From Oxalobacteraceae bacterium (GTDB lineage: Bacteria; Pseudomonadota; Gammaproteobacteria; Burkholderiales; Burkholderiaceae_D), in contig RGFZ01000023.1 of the NCBI GenBank assembly GCA_010024875.1, positions 1-42,096 of the forward strand: a DNA stretch of 42,096 nt, written 5' to 3'. The notes below the pieces were generated by a model that saw only the letters and a program-made list of their open reading frames with translations, was not told the DNA's origin and made no database searches. This document shows, one piece after another, positions 15,833 through 24,700 of this stretch. Each line of letters opens with the position of its first letter. The first letter of the stretch is position 1. The translations under genes and the position numbers were made by a program.

Positions 15833-16414
15833 TCAGTTCAGATCTTTGAGCAAAGCGGCCAGAGTTTCTTGCGGCAGCTCTTCCAGATGCACGAGATAGT
15901 TTGGGTGGTCGCAGCCTATCATCATCTGCGCGCCACCTTTCAGCGCAGCTTTCATGTCCGCCGTCAGTTCAAAACGCACAAAATGCACTGCCGAGGTTTT
16001 TTCTTCGTTCTCGCGATCGAGATCTTCGTCAGCAATCGCATAGACGCGCGCCTGACCTTCCACCTGAATGAAAAGACGGTCTTCGATACCGATCATTTTG
16101 GCCAGCGCCACTTTGCGCTCAGCGACGTTGCCATATTCGATCAGCATCGTGGCCTTGAAGTTACTGCCATCCGGGCACAGCGGATTGTAGGCGTCTAGCT
16201 CTGACTGAATACCCTCTTCTTCAAAGATCTTCTCGATGCGCAGCATCTCCTGCACTTGGTAGCGCAGCGTCATCTCGTCTTCAAAAAGTAGCGTCACATG
16301 GTTGCCCAAGTAGACGCTACGGTTTTTCTTGTGCTGCATGACCTGTTTGCGAAACTCGGGACGCTGCTTCGCGTAAGTCTCGAGGGTCATTAGGCTTTCA
16401 CGGGAAATGATCAT
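15833..16414 (-). CDS. DUF3501 family protein
   Basis: A 193-residue cytoplasmic protein of the DUF3501 family, recognised by its length and by RSVYLGNHVTLLFED, RYQVQEMLRIEKIF, and the C-terminal DHPNYLVHLEELPQ. Function is not established. The family is repeatedly found next to rubrerythrin and a CCG-domain Fe-S oxidoreductase, which is exactly the case here. AAGGAG seven bases upstream supports the ATG at 16414. It is the last gene of the trio, 28 bases after the oxidoreductase stop, and convergent with envZ with only 16 bases between. Confidence 0.85.
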   Translation of the reverse strand: MIISRESLMTLETYAKQRPEFRKQVMQHKKNRSVYLGNHVTLLFEDEMTLRYQVQEMLRIEKIFEEEGIQSELDAYNPLCPDGSNFKATMLIEYGNVAERKVALAKMIGIEDRLFIQVEGQARVYAIADEDLDRENEEKTSAVHFVRFELTADMKAALKGGAQMMIGCDHPNYLVHLEELPQETLAALLKDLN

Positions 16415-16442
16415 GACAAACTCCTTAATTCAATGACTGAGA

Positions 16443-17777
16443 TCAGATTGCATAAGCCTTGCGTATCAAGGTCAGCGGGTGGGCCATCTCGGCTTTTTTC
16501 AGGCCATTTTCATCCATGCCCTGCGCGATATGGTGACCTGCGAGCTGGCAGTCCGATGAAATGTAATTAGGCTCCTCATTGGCCATCGCCTTGAATACTG
16601 GCTTGCCGATCTTCATCGACGCCGCGTGATATTCCTTTTTCACGCCATAGGTACCCGCATGACCGGAGCAACGCTCGACGATGTTAAGCTTGGTGTCCGG
16701 CACAAGCTGCAGCATGTCAGCTGTTTTACGCCCGACATTCTGCACGCGGGAATGACACGGTATGTGATACGACACATGACCCAGCGACTGCTTGAAATCT
16801 GTCTTCAGCAAACCATCACGATTGCGCGCGACAAAATACTCAAACGGATCCCACATCGCCCCTTTCACCTGCTGAGTATCAGCACAATCGGGGAACATCA
16901 GCGGCAGCTCCTGCTTGTACATCAGTGTGCATGACGGAACTGGCGTAAGGATCGCGTAGCCCTCTCTGGCCAGCTTGGCCAGATGCGGAATGTTGATGGC
17001 TTTTTTTTCTGCCACACCTTGTAAGTCGCCTTGCTCCAACTTGGGCATGCCGCAACACGCCTCCTTCTCAACCATCACATACGGGATCTCGTTGTGATCG
17101 AGAATTGCGAGCAAATCATGGCCCATACCGGGCTCGTTGTAGTTGACGTAGCAGGTTGAATAAATTGCGACTTTGCCGGGGGTGTGCTTTCCATCCTTCA
17201 CGGGATGATTCGCAGATTTTTTTGCTCCCGAGCGGAATTTGGTGGATGCAAATTCGGGCAGCCAAGCTTTCTTGTCGACGCCCAAGGCATTCTCCAGGAT
17301 GCCACGCGCGACACTCGATTTGTTCACCGCATTGACGGTTTGCGTCACGATGGGAATACCGGCGAATTTACCCAGGCCGTCGGTGTCGGAGAGGAATTTG
17401 TCGCGCGCGAGAACCTCACCTTTCTTGAACTTCACTGCTTTTGCACGCAGCATCAGATGCGGAAAATCCAGGTTCCATTCATGCGGCGGCGTGTACGGGC
17501 ACTTGGTCATGTAGCACAGGTCGCACAGATAGCACTGATCGACGACCTTCATGTAATCTTTTTTGTCGACGCCATCGACCTCCATCGTGTCTGATTCATC
17601 GACCAGATCGAACAGCGTGGGGAACGACTGGCACAGGGACACACAGCGACGGCAGCCATGGCAGATGTCGTATACCCGCTCCAGCTCAGCGTTTAGAGAT
17701 TCTTCGTTGTAGAAATCTTCAGACAGCCAGTCCAGCGGATGCCGGGTCGGTGCTTCCAGATTACCTTCACGTGCCAT
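16443..17777 (-). CDS. CCG-domain Fe-S oxidoreductase (GlpC/HdrD-like)
   Basis: A 444-residue protein with two [4Fe-4S] ferredoxin-like motifs near the N-terminus (Cys39, 42, 45, 49 in CHGCRRCVSLC; Cys82, 85, 88, 93) followed by two cysteine-rich CCG domains. The first CCG domain has EACCGMPK; the second has RCSGHAGTYG, where the middle cysteine of CCG is a serine. Such proteins shuttle electrons to quinones or thiol/disulfide centres, as GlpC and HdrD do. The start is 17777, with GAGGG eight bases upstream; a longer reading from 17873 is not supported. Placement between rubrerythrin and DUF3501 suggests it reduces or services rubrerythrin during peroxide stress (inference). Confidence 0.87.
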   Translation of the reverse strand: MAREGNLEAPTRHPLDWLSEDFYNEESLNAELERVYDICHGCRRCVSLCQSFPTLFDLVDESDTMEVDGVDKKDYMKVVDQCYLCDLCYMTKCPYTPPHEWNLDFPHLMLRAKAVKFKKGEVLARDKFLSDTDGLGKFAGIPIVTQTVNAVNKSSVARGILENALGVDKKAWLPEFASTKFRSGAKKSANHPVKDGKHTPGKVAIYSTCYVNYNEPGMGHDLLAILDHNEIPYVMVEKEACCGMPKLEQGDLQGVAEKKAINIPHLAKLAREGYAILTPVPSCTLMYKQELPLMFPDCADTQQVKGAMWDPFEYFVARNRDGLLKTDFKQSLGHVSYHIPCHSRVQNVGRKTADMLQLVPDTKLNIVERCSGHAGTYGVKKEYHAASMKIGKPVFKAMANEEPNYISSDCQLAGHHIAQGMDENGLKKAEMAHPLTLIRKAYAI

Positions 17778-17926
17778 GATGGTTTCCCTCGTGTGCGTGA
17801 TTTTTAATTGTCGGATTGATGTGATTGTGGCAGGCGCAAACCAACAGGGGAAAGGTCGTTTCGCCTGCCACAACCCTCTCCGCTTGCGCGAAGAGAGTCA
17901 TGCAATGCCGGAAGAAGAAGCTGCCG

Positions 17927-17962
17927 TGCTCTATCGCCGGGTCGTAGTCCGGCAATAGAGCA
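17927..17962 (-). other. Intergenic hairpin between rubrerythrin and the Fe-S oxidoreductase
   Basis: A 14-base inverted repeat (17927-17940 and 17949-17962) with one mismatch and an 8-base loop lies 12 bases after the rubrerythrin stop. No T-tract follows on the minus strand, so it is not a canonical terminator. It may stabilise the rubrerythrin message or act as a partial terminator, letting rubrerythrin be made in excess of the two downstream proteins. Confidence 0.6.
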
Positions 17963-17973
17963 GCAGCGAGTGC

Positions 17974-18396
17974 TTAGTCAACCAGTGCGTCCAGGGCTTT
18001 CTGGTAGCGGTTCGCGTGCGAACGCTCAGCCTTGGCCAGCGTCTCGAACCAGTCAGCGATCTCGTCGAAGCCTTCTTCGCGAGCGGTCTTGGCCATACCC
18101 GGGTACATGTCGGTGTACTCGTGGGTTTCTCCGGCGACAGCAGCCATCAGATTCTGGCGCGAGGAGCCAATTGGCAGGCCGGTTGCGGGGTCACCGCACT
18201 GCTCGAGGTACTCGAGGTGGCCGTGAGCGTGGCCGGTTTCGCCTTCAGCGGTCGAGCGGAACAGTGCTGCAACGTCGTTCTGGCCCTCGATGTCAGCCTT
18301 GTTCGCGAAGTACAGGTAGCGGCGGTTGGCCTGGGATTCGCCAGCGAAGGCGTCTTTCAGATTGGCCTCAGTCTTGGAGCCTTTCAACTTGGACAT
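17974..18396 (-). CDS. Rubrerythrin (short form, without rubredoxin domain)
   Basis: A 140-residue four-helix di-iron protein of the rubrerythrin family, which reduces hydrogen peroxide in the cytoplasm. Iron-ligand motifs are visible: [18 protein letters not shown] (ExxH), [10 protein letters not shown] and KAERSHANR (ExxH). The C-terminal rubredoxin domain of classical rubrerythrin is missing, so electrons must come from another protein, plausibly the Fe-S oxidoreductase encoded next. AAGGAG abuts an ATG at 18402 but stands seven bases from the ATG at 18396, so the latter is the start. It is the first gene of the trio. Confidence 0.93.
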   Translation of the reverse strand: MSKLKGSKTEANLKDAFAGESQANRRYLYFANKADIEGQNDVAALFRSTAEGETGHAHGHLEYLEQCGDPATGLPIGSSRQNLMAAVAGETHEYTDMYPGMAKTAREEGFDEIADWFETLAKAERSHANRYQKALDALVD

Positions 18397-18488
18397 CTGC
18401 ATCTCCTTATGAATTCACAAAGTAAACGTGCCGTCGCAGCCGATCATGGAAGCCTGCGCGAACGACTACGACTGAAAACCGACTAGCT

Positions 18489-18516
18489 AGTATAGGTTTT
18501 CGGAATGGATTGTGAC
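18489..18516 (-). promoter_or_regulatory. Candidate rubrerythrin promoter
   Basis: On the minus strand TATACT (complement of 18489-18494) serves as a -10 and GTCACA (complement of 18511-18516) as a weak -35, 16 bases apart. The predicted leader before the rubrerythrin ATG would be about 85 bases. Supported by sequence match only. Confidence 0.35.
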
Positions 18517-18619
18517 GGCGGGTTCGGAAAATCTCAAATTGGCGTTCTCAATGCCGCCGATTAAGAAAACTAATCGATCTTGAGGAAAGGCTTAATGAGA
18601 ACTATTATCAACCGAATGA

Positions 18620-19111
18620 TCATGGCCGGTAAATCAGCGCGGTTGCGTGAGCCGCGATGCCTTCTTCCCGTCCCTCCCAGCCCAGCCGTTCATTGGTCTT
18701 GGCTTTCACATTGACCTGCGAAGGCAGGATCCCGAGGTCTTCGGCGATGTGCACCGTCATGACCGGCAAGTGCGGCGCGAGTTTGGGTTGTTGGGCGATC
18801 AATGTGGCATCGATATTGCCAATTTCAAAACCTGCCTCATGCAGCGTTTGCCGAGCGGCCCGCAGCAACACACGTGAGTCAGCGCCGGCGTAGCTCGCAT
18901 CAGTATCAGGGAAGTGTCGACCGATGTCGCCCAGCCCGGCGGCGCCGAACAGCGCATCCGTGATCGCATGCAGCAACACATCCGCATCCGAATGTCCCAT
19001 CAGACCCATCCGGTGCGGGATGGTCACGCCGCCGATGATCAGCGGACGGCCAGGCACCAGTGCATGGCTGTCATAACCCTGCCCGACTCGGAACGGCGGC
19101 GGTGTCTTCAT
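18620..19111 (-). CDS. ispF: 2-C-methyl-D-erythritol 2,4-cyclodiphosphate synthase
   Basis: IspF catalyses cyclisation of CDP-methylerythritol phosphate in the non-mevalonate isoprenoid pathway. The 163-residue protein has the normal length and the metal ligands Asp14 and His16 (GYDSH) and His48 ([11 protein letters not shown]). The C-terminal [10 protein letters not shown] substrate-binding segment is intact. Its ATG overlaps the ispD stop as ATGA (19108-19111), so translation of the two pathway enzymes is coupled. Confidence 0.96.
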   Translation of the reverse strand: MKTPPPFRVGQGYDSHALVPGRPLIIGGVTIPHRMGLMGHSDADVLLHAITDALFGAAGLGDIGRHFPDTDASYAGADSRVLLRAARQTLHEAGFEIGNIDATLIAQQPKLAPHLPVMTVHIAEDLGILPSQVNVKAKTNERLGWEGREEGIAAHATALIYRP

Positions 19112-19791
19112 GCGTTTCCTTTCAGATGGAGTTCAGCGAGCAGCATATCCTCCGGCAGCGTCACCTTGAAATTTCGCGGACTGCCCTCGACTAGCCGTGG
19201 CTTGAGACCAAGGCGCTCGAATGCGCTGGCCTCGTCGGTAATCGCCTCGCTAGACTGCAAGGCCGACAAGAGTGGCGCATGCCGGAACATCTGCGGCGTC
19301 TGCGCAGCCCACAAGTGCTCTCTCGGCACGGTGTGATCTGCGTGCGCGTGAGCATCACTTCGCTTGAGAGTGTCGACTACCGGCAGTGCCAGCAAACCAC
19401 CCACGGGATCGTCCTTTACGAAGGAGATCAGCTTTTCAATCAGTTCATGACTAATGCCGGGACGCGCGGCGTCATGCACAAGTATCCAGTCGTCGGAGTC
19501 AACATCATGCGCCATAGCGAGCAGGCCATTGGTCACCGATGCCTGCCGGGTCGCTCCACCGCAGCGCAAGATCCGGGTGCGAGGCATCGCTGGCAGTGCA
19601 TCAATGTAGCCATCCGCAGCGCTCACCACCAGATAAATGGCGTCAATCAGCGGCGAATCGGAGAAGGTCTGCATCACATGCTGAATCATGGGCTTGCCAG
19701 CCAGTGGCGCATATTGCTTGGGCATGGGGCTACCCATGCGCGAACCGATGCCGGCGGCGGGTATCAGAGCGATGAAACGCGGCAGGCTCAT
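19108..19791 (-). CDS. ispD: 2-C-methyl-D-erythritol 4-phosphate cytidylyltransferase
   Basis: IspD forms CDP-methylerythritol in the MEP isoprenoid pathway. The nucleotide-binding loop [10 protein letters not shown] with the catalytic Lys of PMPKQY is near the N-terminus, and the metal-binding VHDAARP follows in the middle. The start at 19791 gives 227 residues, the usual size; a reading from 19884 adds 31 residues of no family similarity. No ribosome binding site is evident for either. It forms an overlapping pair with ispF and is divergent from mfd. Confidence 0.93.
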   Translation of the reverse strand: MSLPRFIALIPAAGIGSRMGSPMPKQYAPLAGKPMIQHVMQTFSDSPLIDAIYLVVSAADGYIDALPAMPRTRILRCGGATRQASVTNGLLAMAHDVDSDDWILVHDAARPGISHELIEKLISFVKDDPVGGLLALPVVDTLKRSDAHAHADHTVPREHLWAAQTPQMFRHAPLLSALQSSEAITDEASAFERLGLKPRLVEGSPRNFKVTLPEDMLLAELHLKGNA

Positions 19792-20056
19792 GGGCGGGTC
19801 GGCAATTAGTGAAAATCCGGTCATCCCGGATGGAGAGCGTTCTGAGAGCGGCCCGGCGGGCTGGCGTTGATTGTTTGCGGTCATGGGCCGAATCTACCGG
19901 ACCAGGACCAGCACCATGCGATGACTGATTTATAATCTCATCTTGGTTTTTTACTGTCAATTCGGCCCTCGCCTGCATCCGCCTGATACCGCTTGAATCT
20001 GGTCTATCAGGCGGCGCAACCGTGAGGGCAAGCCCATCGCGAAGACCGTAGCGTCT

Positions 20057-23000
20057 TTGCAGATCATGCCCTTAAGTCCTGCCACACCGCTGCCCAAACC
20101 CGGCCACCGATTCGTGCTTCCTGCGCTGCACGGCGCGGCGGAAGCGTTCGTGCTTGCGCAAGCCGCGCATGAATTGAAGGCCAGCGGTCGAATGCTTGCC
20201 ATCGTCGTCGCCGATGCGCCCAATGCGCAACGCTTGCTGGCCGAAATCAGCTGGCTAGGCAAGACCGGCACTGACAACCTACGTTGTCATCTGCTGCCCG
20301 ATTGGGAAACCCTGCCCTACGATCAATTCTCGCCACATCAGGATCTGGTATCAGAACGACTAGCGACGTTGCATGAAATCCAGAGTGGCGAATGCGATGT
20401 GCTGATCGTTCCTGCCACCACGGCGCTGGTGCGCATGGGGCCGCCATCATTTCTCGCCGCTTATACCTTCTTCTTCAAGCAGGGCGAGCGTCTGGATGAA
20501 AACAAGCTGAAGTCACAACTGACGCTCGCCGGCTATCACCATGTCGGACAAGTCATGTCGCCAGGCGAGTACTCAGTGCGCGGTGGGCTGATCGATCTGT
20601 TCCCAATGGGCTCGGCGCTGCCCTACCGGCTCGACTTGTTCGGCGACAGCATCGAAAGCATACGGACCTTTGATGTCGATACCCAGCGCTCACTGTACCC
20701 CGTGAAAGAAGTCCGGATGCTGCCGGGTCGCGAATTCCCTATGGATGAGAGCGCGCGCAGCGCCTTCCGCAGCCGTTGGCGGGAAGCGATCGAGGGCGAT
20801 CCCAGCCGATCTCACGTGTATCGCGACATCGGTAATGGGATTGCCTCTGCGGGTATTGAGTACTACCTACCACTGTTTTTCGAACATACCGTAACGCTTT
20901 TTGAATATCTGCCAGACAGTTGCGGCGTCGCTCTGATCGGCGATATCGATGCCTCGATCAAGCGCTTCTGGAATGACACTCGCTCGCGTTACAACTTCCT
21001 GAAAGCTGACCGCGAGCGCCCATTACTGGCGCCCGAGCAGATCTTCCTGACAGATGAAGATTTTTTTACACTGATCAAGCCACATGGTCGCTGGGTGTTG
21101 CAAGAAGATGCCTCCGCCTCTGCGCTTTCCTCGCCGCTACCAGATATCGCTGTCAACCGACGGCTTGATGACCCATTGAGTAATCTCCGTTCGTTCGCGT
21201 TGCAGACCCCGGCGCGGGTGATGATTTGCGCCGAGTCCAGCGGACGCCGAGAAACCCTGCGCGACTATTTCAGCGAATACGATCTTCCGTTGTCCGTCTG
21301 CGAGAACCTTGACGATTTCAACAGGCAAACAGACAAGTTGATGCTATGCGTCGCCCCGCTGCATGCTGGCTGCATCTTGTCGACTGAGCTAGGCGGTATC
21401 GCGTTCATCACCGAAACCGAGCTGTATGCTGGCAGCGGCCGCCGTGCAGGTCGTCGTAAACAAGAAGCCGTCACTCAGGTCGATGCGATGGTTCGCGATC
21501 TGTCCGAGCTGAAAATCGGCGACCCCGTGGTACATATCAATCACGGGATCGGTCGTTACCACGGGCTGATCAGCATGGATCTGGGTGAGGGCGAGACAGA
21601 ATTTCTCCACCTCGAATACGCAAAAGAAACCAAGCTGTATGTGCCCGTCTCGCAGCTGCACGTGATCTCGCGCTACTCTGGTGCCGCGCCCGAAGATGCT
21701 CCGTTGCATGCGCTCGGGTCAGGCCAGTGGGATAAGGCCAAGCGCAAGGCGGCCGAGCAAATACGCGACACGGCTGCCGAGCTGCTGAATCTGTACGCAC
21801 GCCGCGCCAGCCGGCAGGGTCATGCGTTCCAGTACTCTGCGCACGACTATGACGCGTTTGCCGAGTCCTTCGGATTCGAAGAGACTCCCGATCAATCCGC
21901 GGCAATCCACGCGTCGCATTGCGGGCAACGTTTGTCGCCGTCATGGGCGGTAAACAAGTGGCAATCCTGGCACCCACTACGCTGCTGGCAGAACAACACG
22001 CGCTGACTTTTGCTGACCGCTTCGCGGACTGGCCAGTGCGCATCGCCGAGCTGTCGCGCTTCCGCACCGGAAAGGAAGTCACGCAGGCGCTGAAGGGGCT
22101 GGCCGAGGGTACCATCGATATCGTGATCGGCACCCACAAGCTGCTGTCCTCTGATGTCAAATTCCAGCGCCTCGGGCTAGTAATCATCGATGAAGAGCAT
22201 CGTTTCGGCGTACGCCAGAAAGAGGCGTTGAAAGCCCTGCGCGCCGAGGTCGATGTGCTGACACTCACTGCCACGCCGATTCCGCGTACCTTGGGCATGG
22301 CGCTGGAAGGTCTGCGCGATTTCTCAGTCATCGCAACCGCGCCGCAAAAACGGCTGGCCATCAAGACATTTGTGCGCGGCGAATCCGATTCCATCATTCG
22401 CGAAGCCTGTCTGCGCGAGCTCAAGCGCGGTGGACAAGTGTACTTCTTGCATAATGAGGTCGAGACAATAGAAAACCGCAAGGCCAAACTCGAAGAACTG
22501 TTGCCGGAGGCGAGAATTGCTATTGCACACGGCCAGATGCATGAACGCGAACTTGAAAAAGTCATGCGTGATTTTGTCGCGCAGCGCTTCAATATCTTGT
22601 TGTGCACGACGATCATCGAAACCGGCATTGATGTGCCAACCGCGAACACCATCATCATGCATCGTGCTGACCGCTTTGGTCTCGCGCAACTGCATCAGCT
22701 GCGCGGTCGCGTTGGTCGATCGCATCATCAGGCCTATGCGTATTTGCTGGTCCATGATGTGCAATCACTGACTAAGCAAGCCGAACGTCGACTGGAAGCG
22801 ATCCAGCAAATGGAAGAACTGGGCAGCGGTTTTTATCTCGCGATGCACGATCTTGAAATTCGTGGTGCAGGCGAGGTTCTGGGTGAAAATCAATCCGGCG
22901 ACATGACCGAGATCGGCTTCCAGCTGTACTCGGACATGTTGCATGCCGCTGTCAAGGCACTAAAGAATGGCAAAGAACCTGATCTGGCAGCGCCCTTGTC

Positions 23001-23436
23001 CACGACCACCGAAATCAATCTGCATGTACCCGCCCTGCTGCCCGCTGATTTCTGCGGTGATGTGCATGAACGGCTGTCGATCTACAAGCGACTCGCCAAT
23101 TGTGAAACTGCGGATTCCATCGACGATATGCAGGAAGAATTGATCGACCGCTTCGGCAAACTCCCCGATGCGGCCAAGGCACTGATCGAGACCCACCGAC
23201 TGCGGCTGTCTGCGAAAAAAGTCGGTATCGTGAAGATCGATGCCCATGCCGAGTCAGCACTGTTGCAGTTCGAACCCAAGCCACCGATTGATCCGATACG
23301 CATCATCGACCTGATACAAAAAAGTCGTCATATCAAGCTTTCCGGCCAAGACAAACTTCGCATCACTGCCAACATGCCCGACCTGTCTACGCGAGTGTCT
23401 CAGGTCAAGGCAACGATCAAGGCGCTGGCTGCCTGA
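20057..23436 (+). pseudogene. mfd: Transcription-repair coupling factor Mfd, disrupted by an internal deletion
   Basis: Mfd removes stalled RNA polymerase and recruits UvrA. Two frames together give a nearly full protein. The first (20057 to about 21913) covers the UvrB-like region and the RNA-polymerase-interacting domain (GDPVVHINHGIGRYHG) up to TPDQSAAIHA. The second frame resumes at about 21913 with VALRATFVAVMGGKQ and runs through DEEHRFG, the translocase motifs and the C-terminal D7 domain to the stop at 23436. Between them about 25 residues normally present, including Walker A GDVGFGKTE, are missing: roughly 76 nt by comparison with the E. coli protein (619 + 25 + 507 = 1151 residues, the usual length). 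As written, the product is a 649-residue truncated protein ending at 22006. The start may instead be the ATG at 20066. Confidence 0.9.
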
Positions 23437-23447
23437 CAGTACTCACC

Positions 23448-24299
23448 ATGGTTGACATGAAACTTATCATCCAAGGCCCGCAGGCTGCGTGGCACGCCGC
23501 TCATCGGGTCGCAGATATTGCGAAAGCCCATACGGTCAAACAGATCAGCGAGCATGTATTCCGTTGCGATGGCGTGCAGAGCGATGAAGAGACCCGAGAC
23601 GCCGTACGCGGTGCCTGCCTGGGCTCAGGCGTGGATAGTGCCTTCGTACCCGTCGATCTCGGGCTGGAGCGGTTCCGTGTTCTGGTGATGGACATGGATT
23701 CAACACTGATCACCATCGAATGCATCGACGAGATCGCTGATATGCAAGGGCTCAAATCGGAGGTGGCTGAGATTACCGAGGCTGCGATGCGCGGCGAACT
23801 GGATTTTCGTGACAGCCTGTTAAAGCGTGTCGCGCTGCTGGAGGGACTGGATGCGTCCACGCTGGATCGGGTCTTCGAGCAGCGCCTGAAACTCTCCAAA
23901 GGAGCAAAGAGTCTGCTGGATGCCATGAAAATCGCTGGTCTACGCACGGTGCTGGTATCCGGCGGGTTTACCTACTTCACTGAGCGTTTGCAGCAATCAC
24001 TGCCACTCGACCTGACGCGTGCCAACGTACTGGAAGTCAGCAAAGGCAAGCTGACCGGGCGCGTACAAGGCGAGATCATCGACGCACAAGCCAAACGCAG
24101 CACAGTGGAACAAGAATGCGCCGCACTGGGTGTCTCGACTGCAGCCGCAATCGTCATCGGCGATGGCGCGAACGATTTGGAGATGATGGCGGTCGCCGGT
24201 CTATCCGTTGCCTACCGCGCGAAACCTGTGGTGCAGCAAAAAGCCAGCGTCGCGCTGAATTTTTCGGGATTGGATGGCTTGTTGAATCTGTTCCATTGA
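23448..24299 (+). CDS. serB: Phosphoserine phosphatase
   Basis: SerB carries out the last step of serine synthesis. The 283-residue protein has an N-terminal ACT-like portion (about 1-70) and a C-terminal HAD phosphatase domain with nucleophile Asp82 in MDMDSTLI, motif II VSGGFTYF and motif III/IV GDGANDLEMM. The start may be 23448 or the ATG at 23457; neither has a clear ribosome binding site. It begins 11 bases after the mfd stop and probably shares a transcript with mfd, so disruption of mfd could have polar effects here. Confidence 0.94.
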   Translation: MVDMKLIIQGPQAAWHAAHRVADIAKAHTVKQISEHVFRCDGVQSDEETRDAVRGACLGSGVDSAFVPVDLGLERFRVLVMDMDSTLITIECIDEIADMQGLKSEVAEITEAAMRGELDFRDSLLKRVALLEGLDASTLDRVFEQRLKLSKGAKSLLDAMKIAGLRTVLVSGGFTYFTERLQQSLPLDLTRANVLEVSKGKLTGRVQGEIIDAQAKRSTVEQECAALGVSTAAAIVIGDGANDLEMMAVAGLSVAYRAKPVVQQKASVALNFSGLDGLLNLFH

Positions 24300-24313
24300 G
24301 TCAGGATCAGACA

Positions 24314-24700
24314 ATGGACTATCAAGTGACCTTTGATGCCGATACCGAGTCCCGCAAGCGCTGGCTGTGGTGGCTCTATCTGGGGCATGGCGCATCGGTT
24401 GTGTTCTCGCTCGGTATGCTGTCCTTCATTCCCCTGATCATCAACTACCTCAAGAGAGACGAGACCGCGGGCAGCCTCCTGTACACGCATCACCAGTGGC
24501 AGATCCGCTCGTTCTGGTGGTATGTGGTGTGGTTTTCGGTGGCCTGCTTGATCGCGTTCACGATCATTGGCATTCCGCTGGCTATGCTGATCTGGGCCGG
24601 AGCGTGGATGTGGAAAGCGTACCGGCTGACCAAAGGATTCATCTACCTGTCGGACAACAAGCCTATGTCAGTACCTTCAGCGCCTGCTCAAGATCATTGA
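24314..24700 (+). CDS. Small inner-membrane protein of unknown function
   Basis: A 128-residue protein with two clear membrane segments (HGASVVFSLGMLSFIPLII and a Trp-rich YVVWFSVACLIAFTIIG stretch extending to IWAGAW) and a short polar C-terminus. The loop with LYTHHQWQIRSFWW is reminiscent of DUF4870-like membrane proteins, but I would not assign it firmly. The start at 24314 is preceded by AGGA at a spacing of seven bases; it follows serB by 14 bases and is likely co-transcribed. Its last 38 bases overlap the end of the convergent lyase gene. Confidence 0.7.
   Translation: MDYQVTFDADTESRKRWLWWLYLGHGASVVFSLGMLSFIPLIINYLKRDETAGSLLYTHHQWQIRSFWWYVVWFSVACLIAFTIIGIPLAMLIWAGAWMWKAYRLTKGFIYLSDNKPMSVPSAPAQDH

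Noticed and set aside
20057-23436. mfd as a programmed frameshift or as two separate genes
   Set aside because: A conserved 25-residue block is missing at the joint, not just a frame change, and no slippery sequence is seen. A deletion explains it better.
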